Shown: in pieces, positions 1 to 9,028 of the stretch
How positions within the stretch are numbered: position 1 is the first letter of the stretch
Layout of the letters: each line of letters opens with the position of its first letter
Translations under genes and position numbers: made by a program
The notes under the pieces: model-generated
Told to the model about the DNA's origin: nothing
The model's database searches: none
Seen by the model: only the letters and a program-made list of their open reading frames with translations
Assembly (NCBI GenBank): GCA_020436935.1
Contig: JAGQWX010000041.1
Location: forward strand, 1 to 45,901
Length of the DNA: 45,901 bases
Origin: Saprospiraceae bacterium
GTDB lineage: Bacteria; Bacteroidota; Bacteroidia; Chitinophagales; Saprospiraceae
Direction: 5' to 3'

Positions 1-1
1 T

Positions 2-51
2 TAGGTTGTTTGATTATGAATTAGTGGTATAATACAAAGTTAAACAACCTA
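2..51. repeat. Inverted repeat at the left window edge
   Basis: TAGGTTGTTT (2-11) and AAACAACCTA (42-51) form a perfect 10-bp inverted repeat with a 30-nt spacer. It could be the terminator of a gene lying left of the window or an operator. The window edge prevents a decision. Confidence 0.35.
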
Positions 52-88
52 TTATGTATTTAATATAAATATATATAAATATTTAAGT

Positions 89-185
89 TGACGCCAATGC
101 CCATCCGGGGTTCAGGCCGAAGCAACCCAAGCACTATATATTAAGCGTCATTGAATATCATACACAGGAATGATATCGGATATCA
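89..185. other. Structured leader region upstream of the VIT1-like gene
   Basis: The leader before the first gene contains nested inverted repeats. TGACGC (89-94) pairs with GCGTCA (145-150), and inside it GGGTT (108-112) pairs with AACCC (124-128). A separate short palindrome, TGATAT-CGG-ATATCA, lies at 171-185. A weak -7-like box (TTACTTTG) is at 205-212. These could be a folded 5' leader or a regulator site for the metal-transport gene, but no known riboswitch class is recognised. Confidence 0.3.
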
Positions 186-239
186 AATTTTAGATTCGAA
201 ATCATTACTTTGTGATGGCATTTTATAAAACCGCTATTT

Positions 240-1334
240 ATGAAAAACATCAAAGAAATCATTCAAACCGAGATAGATGCTGCCTATATGTACAGAGAGT
301 TGGCAGCAATGCAGGAAGACGCCCAGATCAAGTCATTTTATGAAGAAATGGCAAAGATTGAGGAAGGACACAGAGATGATTTTTTCAGAGAAACCAAAGC
401 AAAAATGCCCTCCTTCAAATTGCCGGAGGTATCGAGAAGAGCAAAAATCCTGGTCTCTTTGTCCAAGAGATTTGGAGAAAATATTCTCATCAATGCATTG
501 TTGAATACGGAGTCCAGCATGGGTGCCGCCGAGATGACCAAAAAGCTCAAAACTGGCCACAAATTATCAGGGTCTGAAAACCGACACCTTGAAATTCTGA
601 AAAACATTCAGAAAATGAGTGGCTCAAGCATCGGCAAGGTAGAAACGCAACATAGAAATGTGGGTGGCAATGCCTTAAGGGCAGCAGTCCTGGGTGCCAA
701 TGATGGCCTGGTGTCCAATATGAGCCTTGTAATGGGGGTAGCCGGAGCAAGTCCTGAAGGAAATAGTGTTATTATTGCCGGTGTAGCCGGTTTGCTGGCC
801 GGGGCCATTTCAATGGCTCTGGGTGAGTGGATTTCGGTAAAGAGTTCACAAGAACTTTACGAAAGACAAATGGAGATCGAAAGATATGAAGTTGAAAGCA
901 AGCCCGAAGAAGAGAAAAGGGAATTGGTTTTGCTTTATAAAGCCAAAGGTCTAAATCCAGAAGCTGCAGAAAAATTGGCCGAGGAGGCTTTCAAAAACAA
1001 AGACAAGGCCCACATCATCCTGGTCAATGAGGAGTTGGGCATCAATTTGGAGGAGCTTAATAACTCTCCATGGGAAGCTGCTATTGCCTCTTTCATACTT
1101 TTTGTTGTAGGCGCCATCATCCCATTGTTTCCATTTTTTATTACAACCGGGTTTCAGGGCATACTATGGTCGATGATCTGTAGTACGATAGGACTCTTTG
1201 GAATTGGGGCAGCCATCACCCTGATCACAGCAAGATCTTGGGTCAAATCAGGCTTCAGACAAGTAATATTCGGACTTGCCGCAGCCGCTGTAACTTACGG
1301 TATAGGTAGGCTTGTGGGTGCTACCATCATCTGA
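240..1334 (+). CDS. Ferritin-like / VIT1 (CCC1) family metal transporter fusion
   Basis: Probable membrane iron/manganese transporter of 364 residues. Residues about 1-125 form a rubrerythrin/ferritin-like helical domain, with an E-E-G-H motif near 41-44 and an E-N-R-H motif near 112-115, as expected for a di-metal site. Residues about 140-364 are the VIT1/CCC1 domain: the typical N-A-L-R-A-A-V-L-G-A-N-D-G-L start, a charged cytoplasmic segment, and several hydrophobic helices to the C-terminus. Known relatives with this order (MbfA-like, erythrin-vacuolar iron transport) export iron or load vesicles, with the soluble domain sensing or delivering metal. The ATG at 240 keeps the ferritin-like domain complete. 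It stands alone, convergent with murB 17 bp away. Metal specificity cannot be read from sequence. Confidence 0.88.
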   Translation: MKNIKEIIQTEIDAAYMYRELAAMQEDAQIKSFYEEMAKIEEGHRDDFFRETKAKMPSFKLPEVSRRAKILVSLSKRFGENILINALLNTESSMGAAEMTKKLKTGHKLSGSENRHLEILKNIQKMSGSSIGKVETQHRNVGGNALRAAVLGANDGLVSNMSLVMGVAGASPEGNSVIIAGVAGLLAGAISMALGEWISVKSSQELYERQMEIERYEVESKPEEEKRELVLLYKAKGLNPEAAEKLAEEAFKNKDKAHIILVNEELGINLEELNNSPWEAAIASFILFVVGAIIPLFPFFITTGFQGILWSMICSTIGLFGIGAAITLITARSWVKSGFRQVIFGLAAAAVTYGIGRLVGATII

Positions 1335-1351
1335 CCAATAAAAAAATGTTA

Positions 1352-2350
1352 TTACCAGATGTTTACTTCCGGCTCAATCCTGATGTTGAATTTATCGAGT
1401 ACAGCCTGCTGAATCTCCTCTGAAAAGGCTTTGATTTCCTCACCGGTTGCACCTCCATAGTTAACAATAACCAATGCCTGATTCTTGTAAGTTCCGGTAT
1501 TTCCAACCCTTACCCCTTTATATCCACACTGATCTATGAGCCAGCCTGCTGCCAGTTTATAGGTACCATTGTCCAAGGGGTAAGATGGCATTTGCGGATA
1601 CATACCAGAAAGTACATCGATTGTTGTCTGATCAACAATTGGATTTTTGAAAAAGCTTCCTGCATTTCCGATTTCAGCCGGATCCGGCAGCTTTTGTCTT
1701 CTGATGTCAATGACTGCTGTGGCAACATCATTTGGTGTCGGATATTCAATTGCCCTACTGGCCAACCATTCACTCACATCTTTGTATGAAGTATTTGGAA
1801 CAGAGTTTTTACTTAGCCTGTAAGTAACAGAGGTGATAAAGAACTTGTCCTTTCCGGCATTTTTAAAATAAGAGTCTCTATAACCAAACATACATTCCAT
1901 GTTGGTAAAGATCCTTTCTTTGAGGCTTTCTTTATCAATTGCCTTCAGACTTACAAAGCTTTCCTTTTGTTCAACACCGTAAGCTCCAATGTTTTGAATT
2001 GGTGCAGCACCAACGGTGCCTGGGATGAGTGCCATGTTTTCAAGTCCACCCAAGTCGTGACTGACTGTCCACATGACAAAGTTGTGCCACATTTCACCTG
2101 CACCGACTTCAACGAAAATATCCTCGTCGGTTTCTCTTTGAATATTAATGCCTTTGATTTTGTTGATGAGGACGTCGCAATCAAGATCCGAGGTGAGCAG
2201 GACATTGGAACCACCACCCAGGATTTTATAATTCCGACCAGCATCCTGACCGGCATATTCAACGAAATCTTTTTTCGAGAATATGGATATTCTTTTGAGA
2301 CAACTGGCTTCAATGTGGAAGCTGTTGTACTTCTTCAATTTGTTTGGCAA
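1352..2350 (-). CDS. murB: UDP-N-acetylenolpyruvoylglucosamine reductase
   Basis: MurB reduces UDP-GlcNAc-enolpyruvate to UDP-MurNAc with NADPH and FAD in the cytoplasm, the second committed step of peptidoglycan synthesis. The 332 residues show the FAD-binding G-G-G-S-N-V-L-L segment, the P-G-T-V-G-A-A-P-I-Q-N-I-G-A-Y-G stretch, the Y-R-D-S-Y-F-K substrate loop, the G-S-F-F-K-N-P motif holding the catalytic serine, and a C-terminal I-E-P-E-V-N-I-W with the catalytic glutamate. The Y-R-x-S loop and length match the type I (E. coli-like) form. The gene stands alone, convergent with the VIT1-like gene and divergent from the esterase. Assignment is firm. Confidence 0.96.
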   Translation of the reverse strand: MPNKLKKYNSFHIEASCLKRISIFSKKDFVEYAGQDAGRNYKILGGGSNVLLTSDLDCDVLINKIKGINIQRETDEDIFVEVGAGEMWHNFVMWTVSHDLGGLENMALIPGTVGAAPIQNIGAYGVEQKESFVSLKAIDKESLKERIFTNMECMFGYRDSYFKNAGKDKFFITSVTYRLSKNSVPNTSYKDVSEWLASRAIEYPTPNDVATAVIDIRRQKLPDPAEIGNAGSFFKNPIVDQTTIDVLSGMYPQMPSYPLDNGTYKLAAGWLIDQCGYKGVRVGNTGTYKNQALVIVNYGGATGEEIKAFSEEIQQAVLDKFNIRIEPEVNIW

Positions 2351-2524
2351 AACTTATTATACATTTAGATGGTGCAAGGATAATAAATATTTTATTTTTC
2401 AATGAGCGCATATTTAATATTTTTTAAGGGAAAAGTTTGGAATTAGCCCGATATTCTGCTTTTGCACAAAAAAAACACTTAAAAAATTTCATAGTTTTTA
2501 ATAAAGTACATTCTTCCTTCAATT

Positions 2525-2532
2525 TACCTTTG
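2525..2532 (+). promoter_or_regulatory. Bacteroidota -7 box (TACCTTTG) abutting the esterase start
   Basis: TACCTTTG matches the Bacteroidota sigma-A -7 consensus TAnnTTTG exactly and ends only 4 nt before the ATG at 2537. Transcription would start at or beside the start codon, implying a leaderless or nearly leaderless mRNA. A clear -33 TTG/TTTG is not evident. Confidence 0.5.
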
Positions 2533-2536
2533 CGTT

Positions 2537-3292
2537 ATGATGAATACATATCCCATTATTGATATCATTGATGAGGCATTTGAGATACCTCAACTCAAAA
2601 GAAAGCGTAGGATATCAGTACTTCTCCCCTATGATTACCACCAAACGAATAAAGCCTATGCTGTCTTATATCTGCATGATGGACAAAATTTATTTGACGA
2701 TTATGCTCCATATGGAAACTGGGGTGTGGACAAAACTTTGGCAGCGCTTGCAGCTTTTGGCCTGAACGATCTCATTGTTGTTGCCATTGATCATGGAGGA
2801 GAATTGAGGATAAAAGAATTGCTCCCATTCCAAACCCCTAAATTCCGGGAAAGCGAGGGAGAGCTCTATCTTGATTTTATGATGAACAGTCTCAAACCCA
2901 TCATCGACACCCGATACAGAGTCAAAAAAGACAGAGCTTCAACAGGGATTGGCGGCAGTTCTCTTGGAGGTTTGATCAGCCTGTATGCAGGCATTCAATA
3001 CGACCATGTCTTTGGTAAACTGATGATTTTTTCTCCCAGTCTCTGGGTGTCCAAAGACATATTCAATGTAGCGCGCAAAAAGCATTTTGACCAGCAGACA
3101 GATATTTACCTCTATGCTGGAGGGATGGAAAGTCATGATCACCTGCCCAACGTGAGTGCCATGCATGCCCTTCTTGAAGAGAAATACAATCTGCGCCTTA
3201 AATTCACGACCAATCCTGAAGGAAAACATCAGGAATATTTCTGGGGTGAGCAATTTCCGATGGCGGCCAAATGGCTGTTTTATGGGGATTGA
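2537..3292 (+). CDS. Alpha/beta hydrolase, putative esterase (esterase D-like family)
   Basis: Cytoplasmic serine hydrolase of 251 residues with no signal peptide. A beta strand V-L-Y-L-H-D-G-Q-N-L-F (about 43-53) is typical of the putative-esterase family (PF00756). The nucleophile elbow G-G-S-S-L-G-G at 139-145 places the catalytic serine at 142, and a histidine near the C-terminus (E-G-K-H-Q-E) is a candidate triad member. Family members act on S-formylglutathione, enterobactin-type esters or feruloyl esters; the substrate here cannot be inferred. Two ATGs (2537 and 2540) are possible starts, and the -7 promoter box just upstream favours an almost leaderless transcript. Convergent with the helicase gene. 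Confidence 0.82.
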   Translation: MMNTYPIIDIIDEAFEIPQLKRKRRISVLLPYDYHQTNKAYAVLYLHDGQNLFDDYAPYGNWGVDKTLAALAAFGLNDLIVVAIDHGGELRIKELLPFQTPKFRESEGELYLDFMMNSLKPIIDTRYRVKKDRASTGIGGSSLGGLISLYAGIQYDHVFGKLMIFSPSLWVSKDIFNVARKKHFDQQTDIYLYAGGMESHDHLPNVSAMHALLEEKYNLRLKFTTNPEGKHQEYFWGEQFPMAAKWLFYGD

Positions 3293-3328
3293 TGTTCCTT
3301 TTATGCTGGCGATGCAAAGTATTTTGCT

Positions 3329-6292
3329 CTAACTTAATATTTCAGCCAAATCCGTACGGGTCAATTCTGGTACTTCCCCTACATCAATGAATTCGCCAGC
3401 AAGCTTGATTTTTGTCTGCTGTAATTTTAGGATTTTTTCTTCTATAGAGTCTTTTGCGATAAATCGCAAAACACTGACCTTATTTTTCTGTCCTATCCTG
3501 TGCGCTCTGCCAATGGCTTGCCTTTCCGCAAATGGATTCCACCAGGGATCCAATATTAACGCGTAGTGTGCATTGGTGAGGTTGAGCCCTACCCCACCGG
3601 CTTTGATGCTCATCAGAAAGACCATGCAATCTTCGTCTTCTGAAAATTTCTGCACTGCCTGTTCTCTTTCTTTTTGCGAGTTTTCTCCCGTCAACTTTGC
3701 ATAGCCGACGCCTTCTTTCTGCAGGTATTTCTCATAAATCTCAAGATGCTTTACAAAACTGGAGAATACAATGGTTTTATGCCGGGCAGCGACAATAGAA
3801 TCGAGGGTATTGGTTACATCCACGTATTTACCACTTGCTATTTGTGTGTGTTCATCCAGCAAAAGCGGGTGATTGGCAAGTTGTCGCAATCTCATCAGCG
3901 CATTGATGATTCTGATCTTATTGACCTCTTCGCCTTCTTCTGATCCAAAAAGCAATTCATTTCTGGCTTTAGATTTTTCCTTTTCGGACCATTTGAATTG
4001 CTCAGGACTCATTTCAGAATAGAAAATTTGTTCTTCGAGCTCCGGTAAATCGTCCAGCACTTGTTCCTTGGTTCTTCGGAGAATGAATGGCTTGACCAGG
4101 TCGCGCAGCTCCTCAATGGCTTGCGAGTCTTTTAGCTTTTCTATCGGGTCCTGGAAGTGTTTCTTGAAAAAGGGATAATTGCCCAGGATTTCCGGATTGA
4201 TGAACTGCATTTGCGACCATAGATCACTGAGCGAGTTTTCTATGGGCGTACCACTCAGTGAGACACGATGGTTGGTATTGAGCAAGGTGATTTTTTGAAA
4301 AACCTGGCTGTCTTTGTTTTTGATGTAATGGCTCTCGTCCAAAACGATGCATGAAAAGTTGATTTTCGAAAGCAGCTCAAAGTCCCTGACCATCGTCTGA
4401 TAGGTCGTGAGGATGATGTCATAGTGTTTAAGCCCATCGGGCGACTTCGCCCTTTCCGTGCCCAGGTGGCGGCTTACCATCAAAGAAGGGGCGAATTTTT
4501 TAATTTCATTTTCCCAGTTGAAGACCAGAGAAGCCGGAAGAACGATCAAAGCACAAAGCGCTGAGCGTTGCTCGGTATACGTTTCAAACAGGCTGAGTTG
4601 TCTTGGTGTATTGACCGAGGTTGTCGACTTGACCTTATCTTTGGCGTGCAATAAGACTGCCAGTGTCTGCACAGTCTTACCCAATCCCATATCGTCAGCC
4701 AGACAAGCCCCCAATCCATTCTCATGGTGGGAGATCAGCCATTTTGCCCCTTCCATCTGATAGGGTCGAAGTTCAGCCTTCAACAAATTCGATATGGATA
4801 TATCTGACCTTATTTCGCCGGTTTCATAAACTTTGAGGCTTGAAGTCTCGGCGAGCAGTTCCAATTTATCCAGAATAGAAAAATTGGATTTTGCCAGTCT
4901 CATCTCCTCTCCTTTATCTTCAATGAATCTTGCCAGCATTTCGTATTTTTCCATCCATTCCGCTGGAATAATAAAGACTGTCCCGTCCGGCAGAACAAAT
5001 GTTGGTTCGCCTCTTTTGATCTGACTGACGAGGTCTTTGAATGGCAAGTCAAAATCCCCTACCCTGATCTCAGCGCTAACGTCAAACCAATCGGGTTGTT
5101 CATTGGCCACGAGATGAATTGCATATCTGGATAGATTGACTTTTTTACCGCCAAATTCGGGTGACTTGATTTGAATATTGGCATTCAGCAAGGTTTCTTT
5201 TTGGTCAATGATGTGATGGAGGAAAGCAAATTTTCCACCGTTTTCAAAACCATACCTTCCATTGGCAAGCATTTCAATTCCCAGAGATTTCAATTGTTCA
5301 AGCAATTTCAACTCCGCTTCCAGGTCCCTCTTGATTCGAAATACAGATATTTTATTGTCAGGGCTGACTTCAATTTTGGTTTTTGCCCTCGCCTTGTCAG
5401 CAGAGGAAAACTTCATTTCACCATAATAAAAATGGAGCATGGCTTCAAAGTCTTCAGAAAGCCATGCATCTCCAAAACTCAACATGGCTGTCATGGGTAC
5501 CTCGAGGTCTTCATAATCGATGCCATTGATTTCTACATCTACTTTATTGAGCAGGTCACTGACAAAATTGGAGAAATATTGATAGGCAATTCTATCCGGA
5601 ATAAAGATGACTTCTTTTGCTAAAAACGGTTTGAGTTTTAAGGCTTCGATCTCTTCGACTTCAAACAAATCATAGCCCATCAAAATCCTGTTGGGCTGGT
5701 GCGAAAACAAACAACAATTGATGGTTGACGGAATAAACACTTTCTCACCACAAAGCAAATACAACGTATAATTGATGCCGGTAGCCGTTTTTTCAAACTT
5801 GAGTGATGGTTTTAATTTGACCTGTTGATTTCTGATCTCAATTTCAGGCAGGTAAATCTTTCTCTCAATGTGTTTGTAGATCGGAATCTGATTTTTCAAA
5901 CAAAGTTCGAGCACCCTATTGATGTTGAAATCAATTCTTTTCCTGATAGAACTGCCGATGACCTTGTCTTCCATCAAACTGGAAAAAGGAGAAGGTTTTT
6001 TCTTATTGGGACTGTATTGCCCCACCAAAAAATCGGGATGGGCATCGCTGCAATGACGTATCAACTGGCTGACCATTTGGTCTTTGGGATCAAAGCCGTA
6101 AGATGCAAGCACCTCCGGCAGTCCCAGTTTTTCGAAATAAGCAGGGACATTTTTTTGTTTGGAGGCTACAAAAACTTCAGGGTAAAATAAGTCCTTGACA
6201 TCCGAAAGTTCCTGAAAACCTACCACCAGACTGTAATCTTCCACACCAAAAATTTGAGGCGCAAAGGTAAATTTTTTCGCATCACAGGGCAT
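3329..6292 (-). CDS. SNF2-family DEAD/DEAH-box helicase
   Basis: Large 987-residue Swi2/Snf2-type ATPase, a double-stranded DNA translocase. The N-terminal ~490 residues are a poorly conserved bacterial extension. RecA-like lobe 1 follows, with Walker A (D-D-M-G-L-G-K-T, about 534) and a D-E-S-H Walker B box (about 652) followed by Y-I-K-N. Lobe 2 holds the V-F-S-S-F strand and motif VI (A-I-G-R-A-H-R-I-G-Q, about 931). Bacterial homologues (HepA/RapA-like and others) remodel protein-DNA complexes in transcription recycling, repair or defence. No defence genes are adjacent, so a housekeeping role is the simpler reading. It is divergent from the leucyl aminopeptidase gene with about 40 bp between starts, so their promoters must overlap. 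Confidence 0.92.
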   Translation of the reverse strand: MPCDAKKFTFAPQIFGVEDYSLVVGFQELSDVKDLFYPEVFVASKQKNVPAYFEKLGLPEVLASYGFDPKDQMVSQLIRHCSDAHPDFLVGQYSPNKKKPSPFSSLMEDKVIGSSIRKRIDFNINRVLELCLKNQIPIYKHIERKIYLPEIEIRNQQVKLKPSLKFEKTATGINYTLYLLCGEKVFIPSTINCCLFSHQPNRILMGYDLFEVEEIEALKLKPFLAKEVIFIPDRIAYQYFSNFVSDLLNKVDVEINGIDYEDLEVPMTAMLSFGDAWLSEDFEAMLHFYYGEMKFSSADKARAKTKIEVSPDNKISVFRIKRDLEAELKLLEQLKSLGIEMLANGRYGFENGGKFAFLHHIIDQKETLLNANIQIKSPEFGGKKVNLSRYAIHLVANEQPDWFDVSAEIRVGDFDLPFKDLVSQIKRGEPTFVLPDGTVFIIPAEWMEKYEMLARFIEDKGEEMRLAKSNFSILDKLELLAETSSLKVYETGEIRSDISISNLLKAELRPYQMEGAKWLISHHENGLGACLADDMGLGKTVQTLAVLLHAKDKVKSTTSVNTPRQLSLFETYTEQRSALCALIVLPASLVFNWENEIKKFAPSLMVSRHLGTERAKSPDGLKHYDIILTTYQTMVRDFELLSKINFSCIVLDESHYIKNKDSQVFQKITLLNTNHRVSLSGTPIENSLSDLWSQMQFINPEILGNYPFFKKHFQDPIEKLKDSQAIEELRDLVKPFILRRTKEQVLDDLPELEEQIFYSEMSPEQFKWSEKEKSKARNELLFGSEEGEEVNKIRIINALMRLRQLANHPLLLDEHTQIASGKYVDVTNTLDSIVAARHKTIVFSSFVKHLEIYEKYLQKEGVGYAKLTGENSQKEREQAVQKFSEDEDCMVFLMSIKAGGVGLNLTNAHYALILDPWWNPFAERQAIGRAHRIGQKNKVSVLRFIAKDSIEEKILKLQQTKIKLAGEFIDVGEVPELTRTDLAEILS

Positions 6293-6333
6293 AAAATGAC
6301 TAAAATACTATCTTGTGATGAAAATTGTACGGT

Positions 6334-7767
6334 ATGTCAGAGATGTTGGAGTCATGGGAGGGTGTTGCATCCTCAGCACATATTGTTGTTTGTGCTGCCG
6401 GAGAATTGTCTGAACAAAATCACCAAAGGTTAAAAGTAATTTCGGGTATGGAGGAGCTGCCTCAATTTCCCGGAAGAGCAGGTAATGTGGTTAGTTTTTT
6501 CGATGTATCGGGACTCAAAAAAATTTGTCTCCTGCATGTTTTTTCGGGCGATCAGGCATTCAAAAATCAGTCGACAGTCAGAACCATTTTATCAAAAAAT
6601 GAAATGTCTTCTATAGCCATTGTACTTGACCCAAGTCTTGGAGATCTTGCTGAAGACATAACATTAGCCGGCATGCTTTCTTCCTACAAAGTGGGCAGCT
6701 ATAAATCAGGCCAACAAAAACCTGCCATCGTCCCGGGAATTTTCGGTTTTCAAAGCGTTGCAAATTTTGAAAATGCCGCCAAAACAGCCAAGGCTATGAA
6801 ACTGGCCATGTTTCTGATTGACACTCCACCCAATATCAAAAATCCGGATTACATCGCACAAATGATAGGTGAACAGTTCAGGTTTTCTGGCATGGAGGTC
6901 CGGATACTCGACAAGCAAGAGCTCGAAGCCGGTGGATATGGCGCCATTCTTTCGGTTGGCCAGGCCAGTGAATATGGAAGTTATCTTGCATGCATTACCT
7001 ACAAAGGAGCCCTGGAAAAAGAAGGTATTGACCTGGCCATGGTAGGTAAGGGAGTAACTTTTGATACCGGTGGAATTTCATTGAAGGACCCTGCCAATAT
7101 GCATTATATGAAAAGTGATTTGGGCGGTGCGGCAGCAGTGTTGGGTGCGATGCATCTGATCGGTGACCTGGGCCTTGAAGTAAATGTAACAGCTTTGGTA
7201 CCCATCGTCGAAAACGCCATTGACTCCAGAGCAACGAGGCCGGGAGATGTCATCACAGCTTATGGAGGCAAAACCATAGAAATCATAGACACAGATGCAG
7301 AAGGCAGACTCATTCTTGCAGATGCCCTGCAACATGCGGTCAAGGAGCTCAATCCTGAATACCTGGTGGATCTGGCAACTTTGACCGGCAATTGCGTTGC
7401 TGCATTAGGCTACAGCGCGGCCGGATTGTTTGCCCCAAACCAGGGAATTGCTACATTGTGGCATGATGTGGGCAATGAAGTAGGCGAAAGGTGCTGGCCA
7501 ATGCCCATGTATGCAGAATATGGCGAAATGATGGAGTCAGATATTGCCGACATCAAAAACTTCCATGGCAAACCCATTGTGGGTGCCATTACTGCAGCAA
7601 AATTCCTGGAATTCTTTACTAACAAGCATCCAAAGTGGGCCCACCTTGACATTGCGGGTGTAGCTTTCGGTGATGTGCCCTATGCGAGAACCAAAGTAGC
7701 TACAGCTTTTGGAGTGAGGTTGCTCGTTAAATTTATAGAAAAACACATCTTAACCCATCATAACTGA
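6334..7767 (+). CDS. Leucyl aminopeptidase, peptidase family M17
   Basis: Cytoplasmic hexameric zinc/manganese aminopeptidase that releases N-terminal residues in peptide turnover. The catalytic domain shows the metal-binding V-G-K-G-V-T-F-D-T-G-G-I-S-L-K stretch, the K-S-D-L-G-G-A-A-A-V helix, and the M17 signature N/D-T-D-A-E-G-R-L (here D-T-D-A-E-G-R-L-I-L). The frame opens at a TTG (6325), but the ATG at 6334 (477 residues) is preferred; another ATG follows at 6343. The N-terminal ~150 residues are the usual divergent macro-like domain. The gene is followed 4 bp later by the ATP-grasp gene, so the two are probably co-transcribed. Confidence 0.93.
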   Translation: MSEMLESWEGVASSAHIVVCAAGELSEQNHQRLKVISGMEELPQFPGRAGNVVSFFDVSGLKKICLLHVFSGDQAFKNQSTVRTILSKNEMSSIAIVLDPSLGDLAEDITLAGMLSSYKVGSYKSGQQKPAIVPGIFGFQSVANFENAAKTAKAMKLAMFLIDTPPNIKNPDYIAQMIGEQFRFSGMEVRILDKQELEAGGYGAILSVGQASEYGSYLACITYKGALEKEGIDLAMVGKGVTFDTGGISLKDPANMHYMKSDLGGAAAVLGAMHLIGDLGLEVNVTALVPIVENAIDSRATRPGDVITAYGGKTIEIIDTDAEGRLILADALQHAVKELNPEYLVDLATLTGNCVAALGYSAAGLFAPNQGIATLWHDVGNEVGERCWPMPMYAEYGEMMESDIADIKNFHGKPIVGAITAAKFLEFFTNKHPKWAHLDIAGVAFGDVPYARTKVATAFGVRLLVKFIEKHILTHHN

Positions 7768-7771
7768 TCCA

Positions 7772-8971
7772 ATGAATATACTTTGCATTACACGATTTTT
7801 TAAAGGAGGTGAATTTATGCGGTCAGGCGCAAGGCTTGGCGCAAACATGTATCTCATCACATCTCTCAAACATAAAGATGAGGATTGGCCATACGATATC
7901 CTTACAGACAAGTATTACATGGAGGAGGATGCAGACGGAAACTGGGATAAAGAAGTTCTGGTCAAAGGGCTTGCAGCGACCATAAGGCACACCAGATTTG
8001 ATATCCTGGTTGCTTTGGATGATTTTGATGTGGAAATGGGGGCTTTTCTTCGCGAAACATTCAGGATACCAGGAATGGGTGAAACTACAGCACGGTATTT
8101 TCGGGATAAACTTGCCATGAGGATGAAAGCCCTGGAGCACCAATTGCCCAACCCAGATTTTGCACCCATTTTCCATGATCATGATGTGAATGCATTTTTT
8201 GAGCGAACGCCCGGCCCATATATGATCAAACCAAGGTCACAAGCATCGGCTACCGGCATCAAAAAGGTGCATACAGCCCATGATGCCTGGGAACAAATAC
8301 ACCTGCTTGGAGACCAAAGGCACGAATACCTCATCGAAGCTTTCAGACCCGGTCAAGTCTATCACGTAGACGCATTGATATGGAATGGGGAGGTCATATT
8401 CTCAAAATCAAGCAAATATCTGGATACTCCTTTTGAAGTTGCCCATGGAGGAGGAATCTTCAGATCTGTGACAATACATGACTCCGATGAAGATGCGATC
8501 GTCCTTGCGAAACAAAATGCAGATATACTCAAAGCTTTTGGCATTGTTTTCGGCGCCTCTCATTCAGAATACATCAAAACTACCGACGGCTCGTTTGTTT
8601 TTTTAGAGACTTCTTCCAGAGTGGGAGGGGCGAATCTTGCAGAAATGGTTGAGGCAGCCAGCGGCATCAATTTGTGGGCAGAATGGGCTGCCATAGAGAT
8701 TGCATCTAAAACCAGGTCGTCGTACCAATTGCCAAAACCGAGGCATGATATGGCCGGTATTGTGATCAGCTTGTCCCGATATGAGTGGCCAGACATTTCC
8801 AGTTTTCATGGAGAAGAAATTTACTGGAAGATGATCAAAAAACACCACATTGGATTCATTGTACGACATGCCGATGGTGTTGTGGTTAAACAACTATTGG
8901 ATACTTTTACAGACAGAATCAAAACCGAATTCCACGCATCTCTCCCTGCGCCAGACAGACCAACAAATTGA
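7772..8971 (+). CDS. ATP-grasp domain protein (carboxylate-amine ligase-like)
   Basis: 399-residue ATP-grasp enzyme, expected to activate a carboxylate as acyl-phosphate and join it to an amine or thiol. Visible features are a Rossmann-like pre-ATP-grasp domain (1-115), the ATP-binding lysine in Y-M-I-K-P-R-S-Q-A-S-A-T-G (about 150-163), an E-A-F-R-P-G-Q-V-Y-H-V-D segment (about 190-200), and the metal-binding F-L-E-T-S-S-R-V-G-G-A-N-L strand late in the fold. It resembles biotin-carboxylase-like ligases without a biotin or carboxyltransferase domain. It follows the leucyl aminopeptidase by 4 bp, which might link it to peptide or amino-acid metabolism, but the substrate is unknown. Confidence 0.8.
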   Translation: MNILCITRFFKGGEFMRSGARLGANMYLITSLKHKDEDWPYDILTDKYYMEEDADGNWDKEVLVKGLAATIRHTRFDILVALDDFDVEMGAFLRETFRIPGMGETTARYFRDKLAMRMKALEHQLPNPDFAPIFHDHDVNAFFERTPGPYMIKPRSQASATGIKKVHTAHDAWEQIHLLGDQRHEYLIEAFRPGQVYHVDALIWNGEVIFSKSSKYLDTPFEVAHGGGIFRSVTIHDSDEDAIVLAKQNADILKAFGIVFGASHSEYIKTTDGSFVFLETSSRVGGANLAEMVEAASGINLWAEWAAIEIASKTRSSYQLPKPRHDMAGIVISLSRYEWPDISSFHGEEIYWKMIKKHHIGFIVRHADGVVVKQLLDTFTDRIKTEFHASLPAPDRPTN

Positions 8972-9028
8972 TGAATTGCGGGAGAAAAGGATCGGAAGTA
9001 TTGATGACCCCATACATCCATAAATAAA

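Noticed and set aside
89-150. tRNA gene or known riboswitch
   Set aside because: The GGGTT/AACCC stem lacks a TPsiC loop, anticodon arm and acceptor stem, and no recognised aptamer core was found.
3329-6292. Defence-system helicase
   Set aside because: SNF2 proteins do occur in defence systems, but the neighbours (esterase, aminopeptidase) are housekeeping and there is no partner gene.
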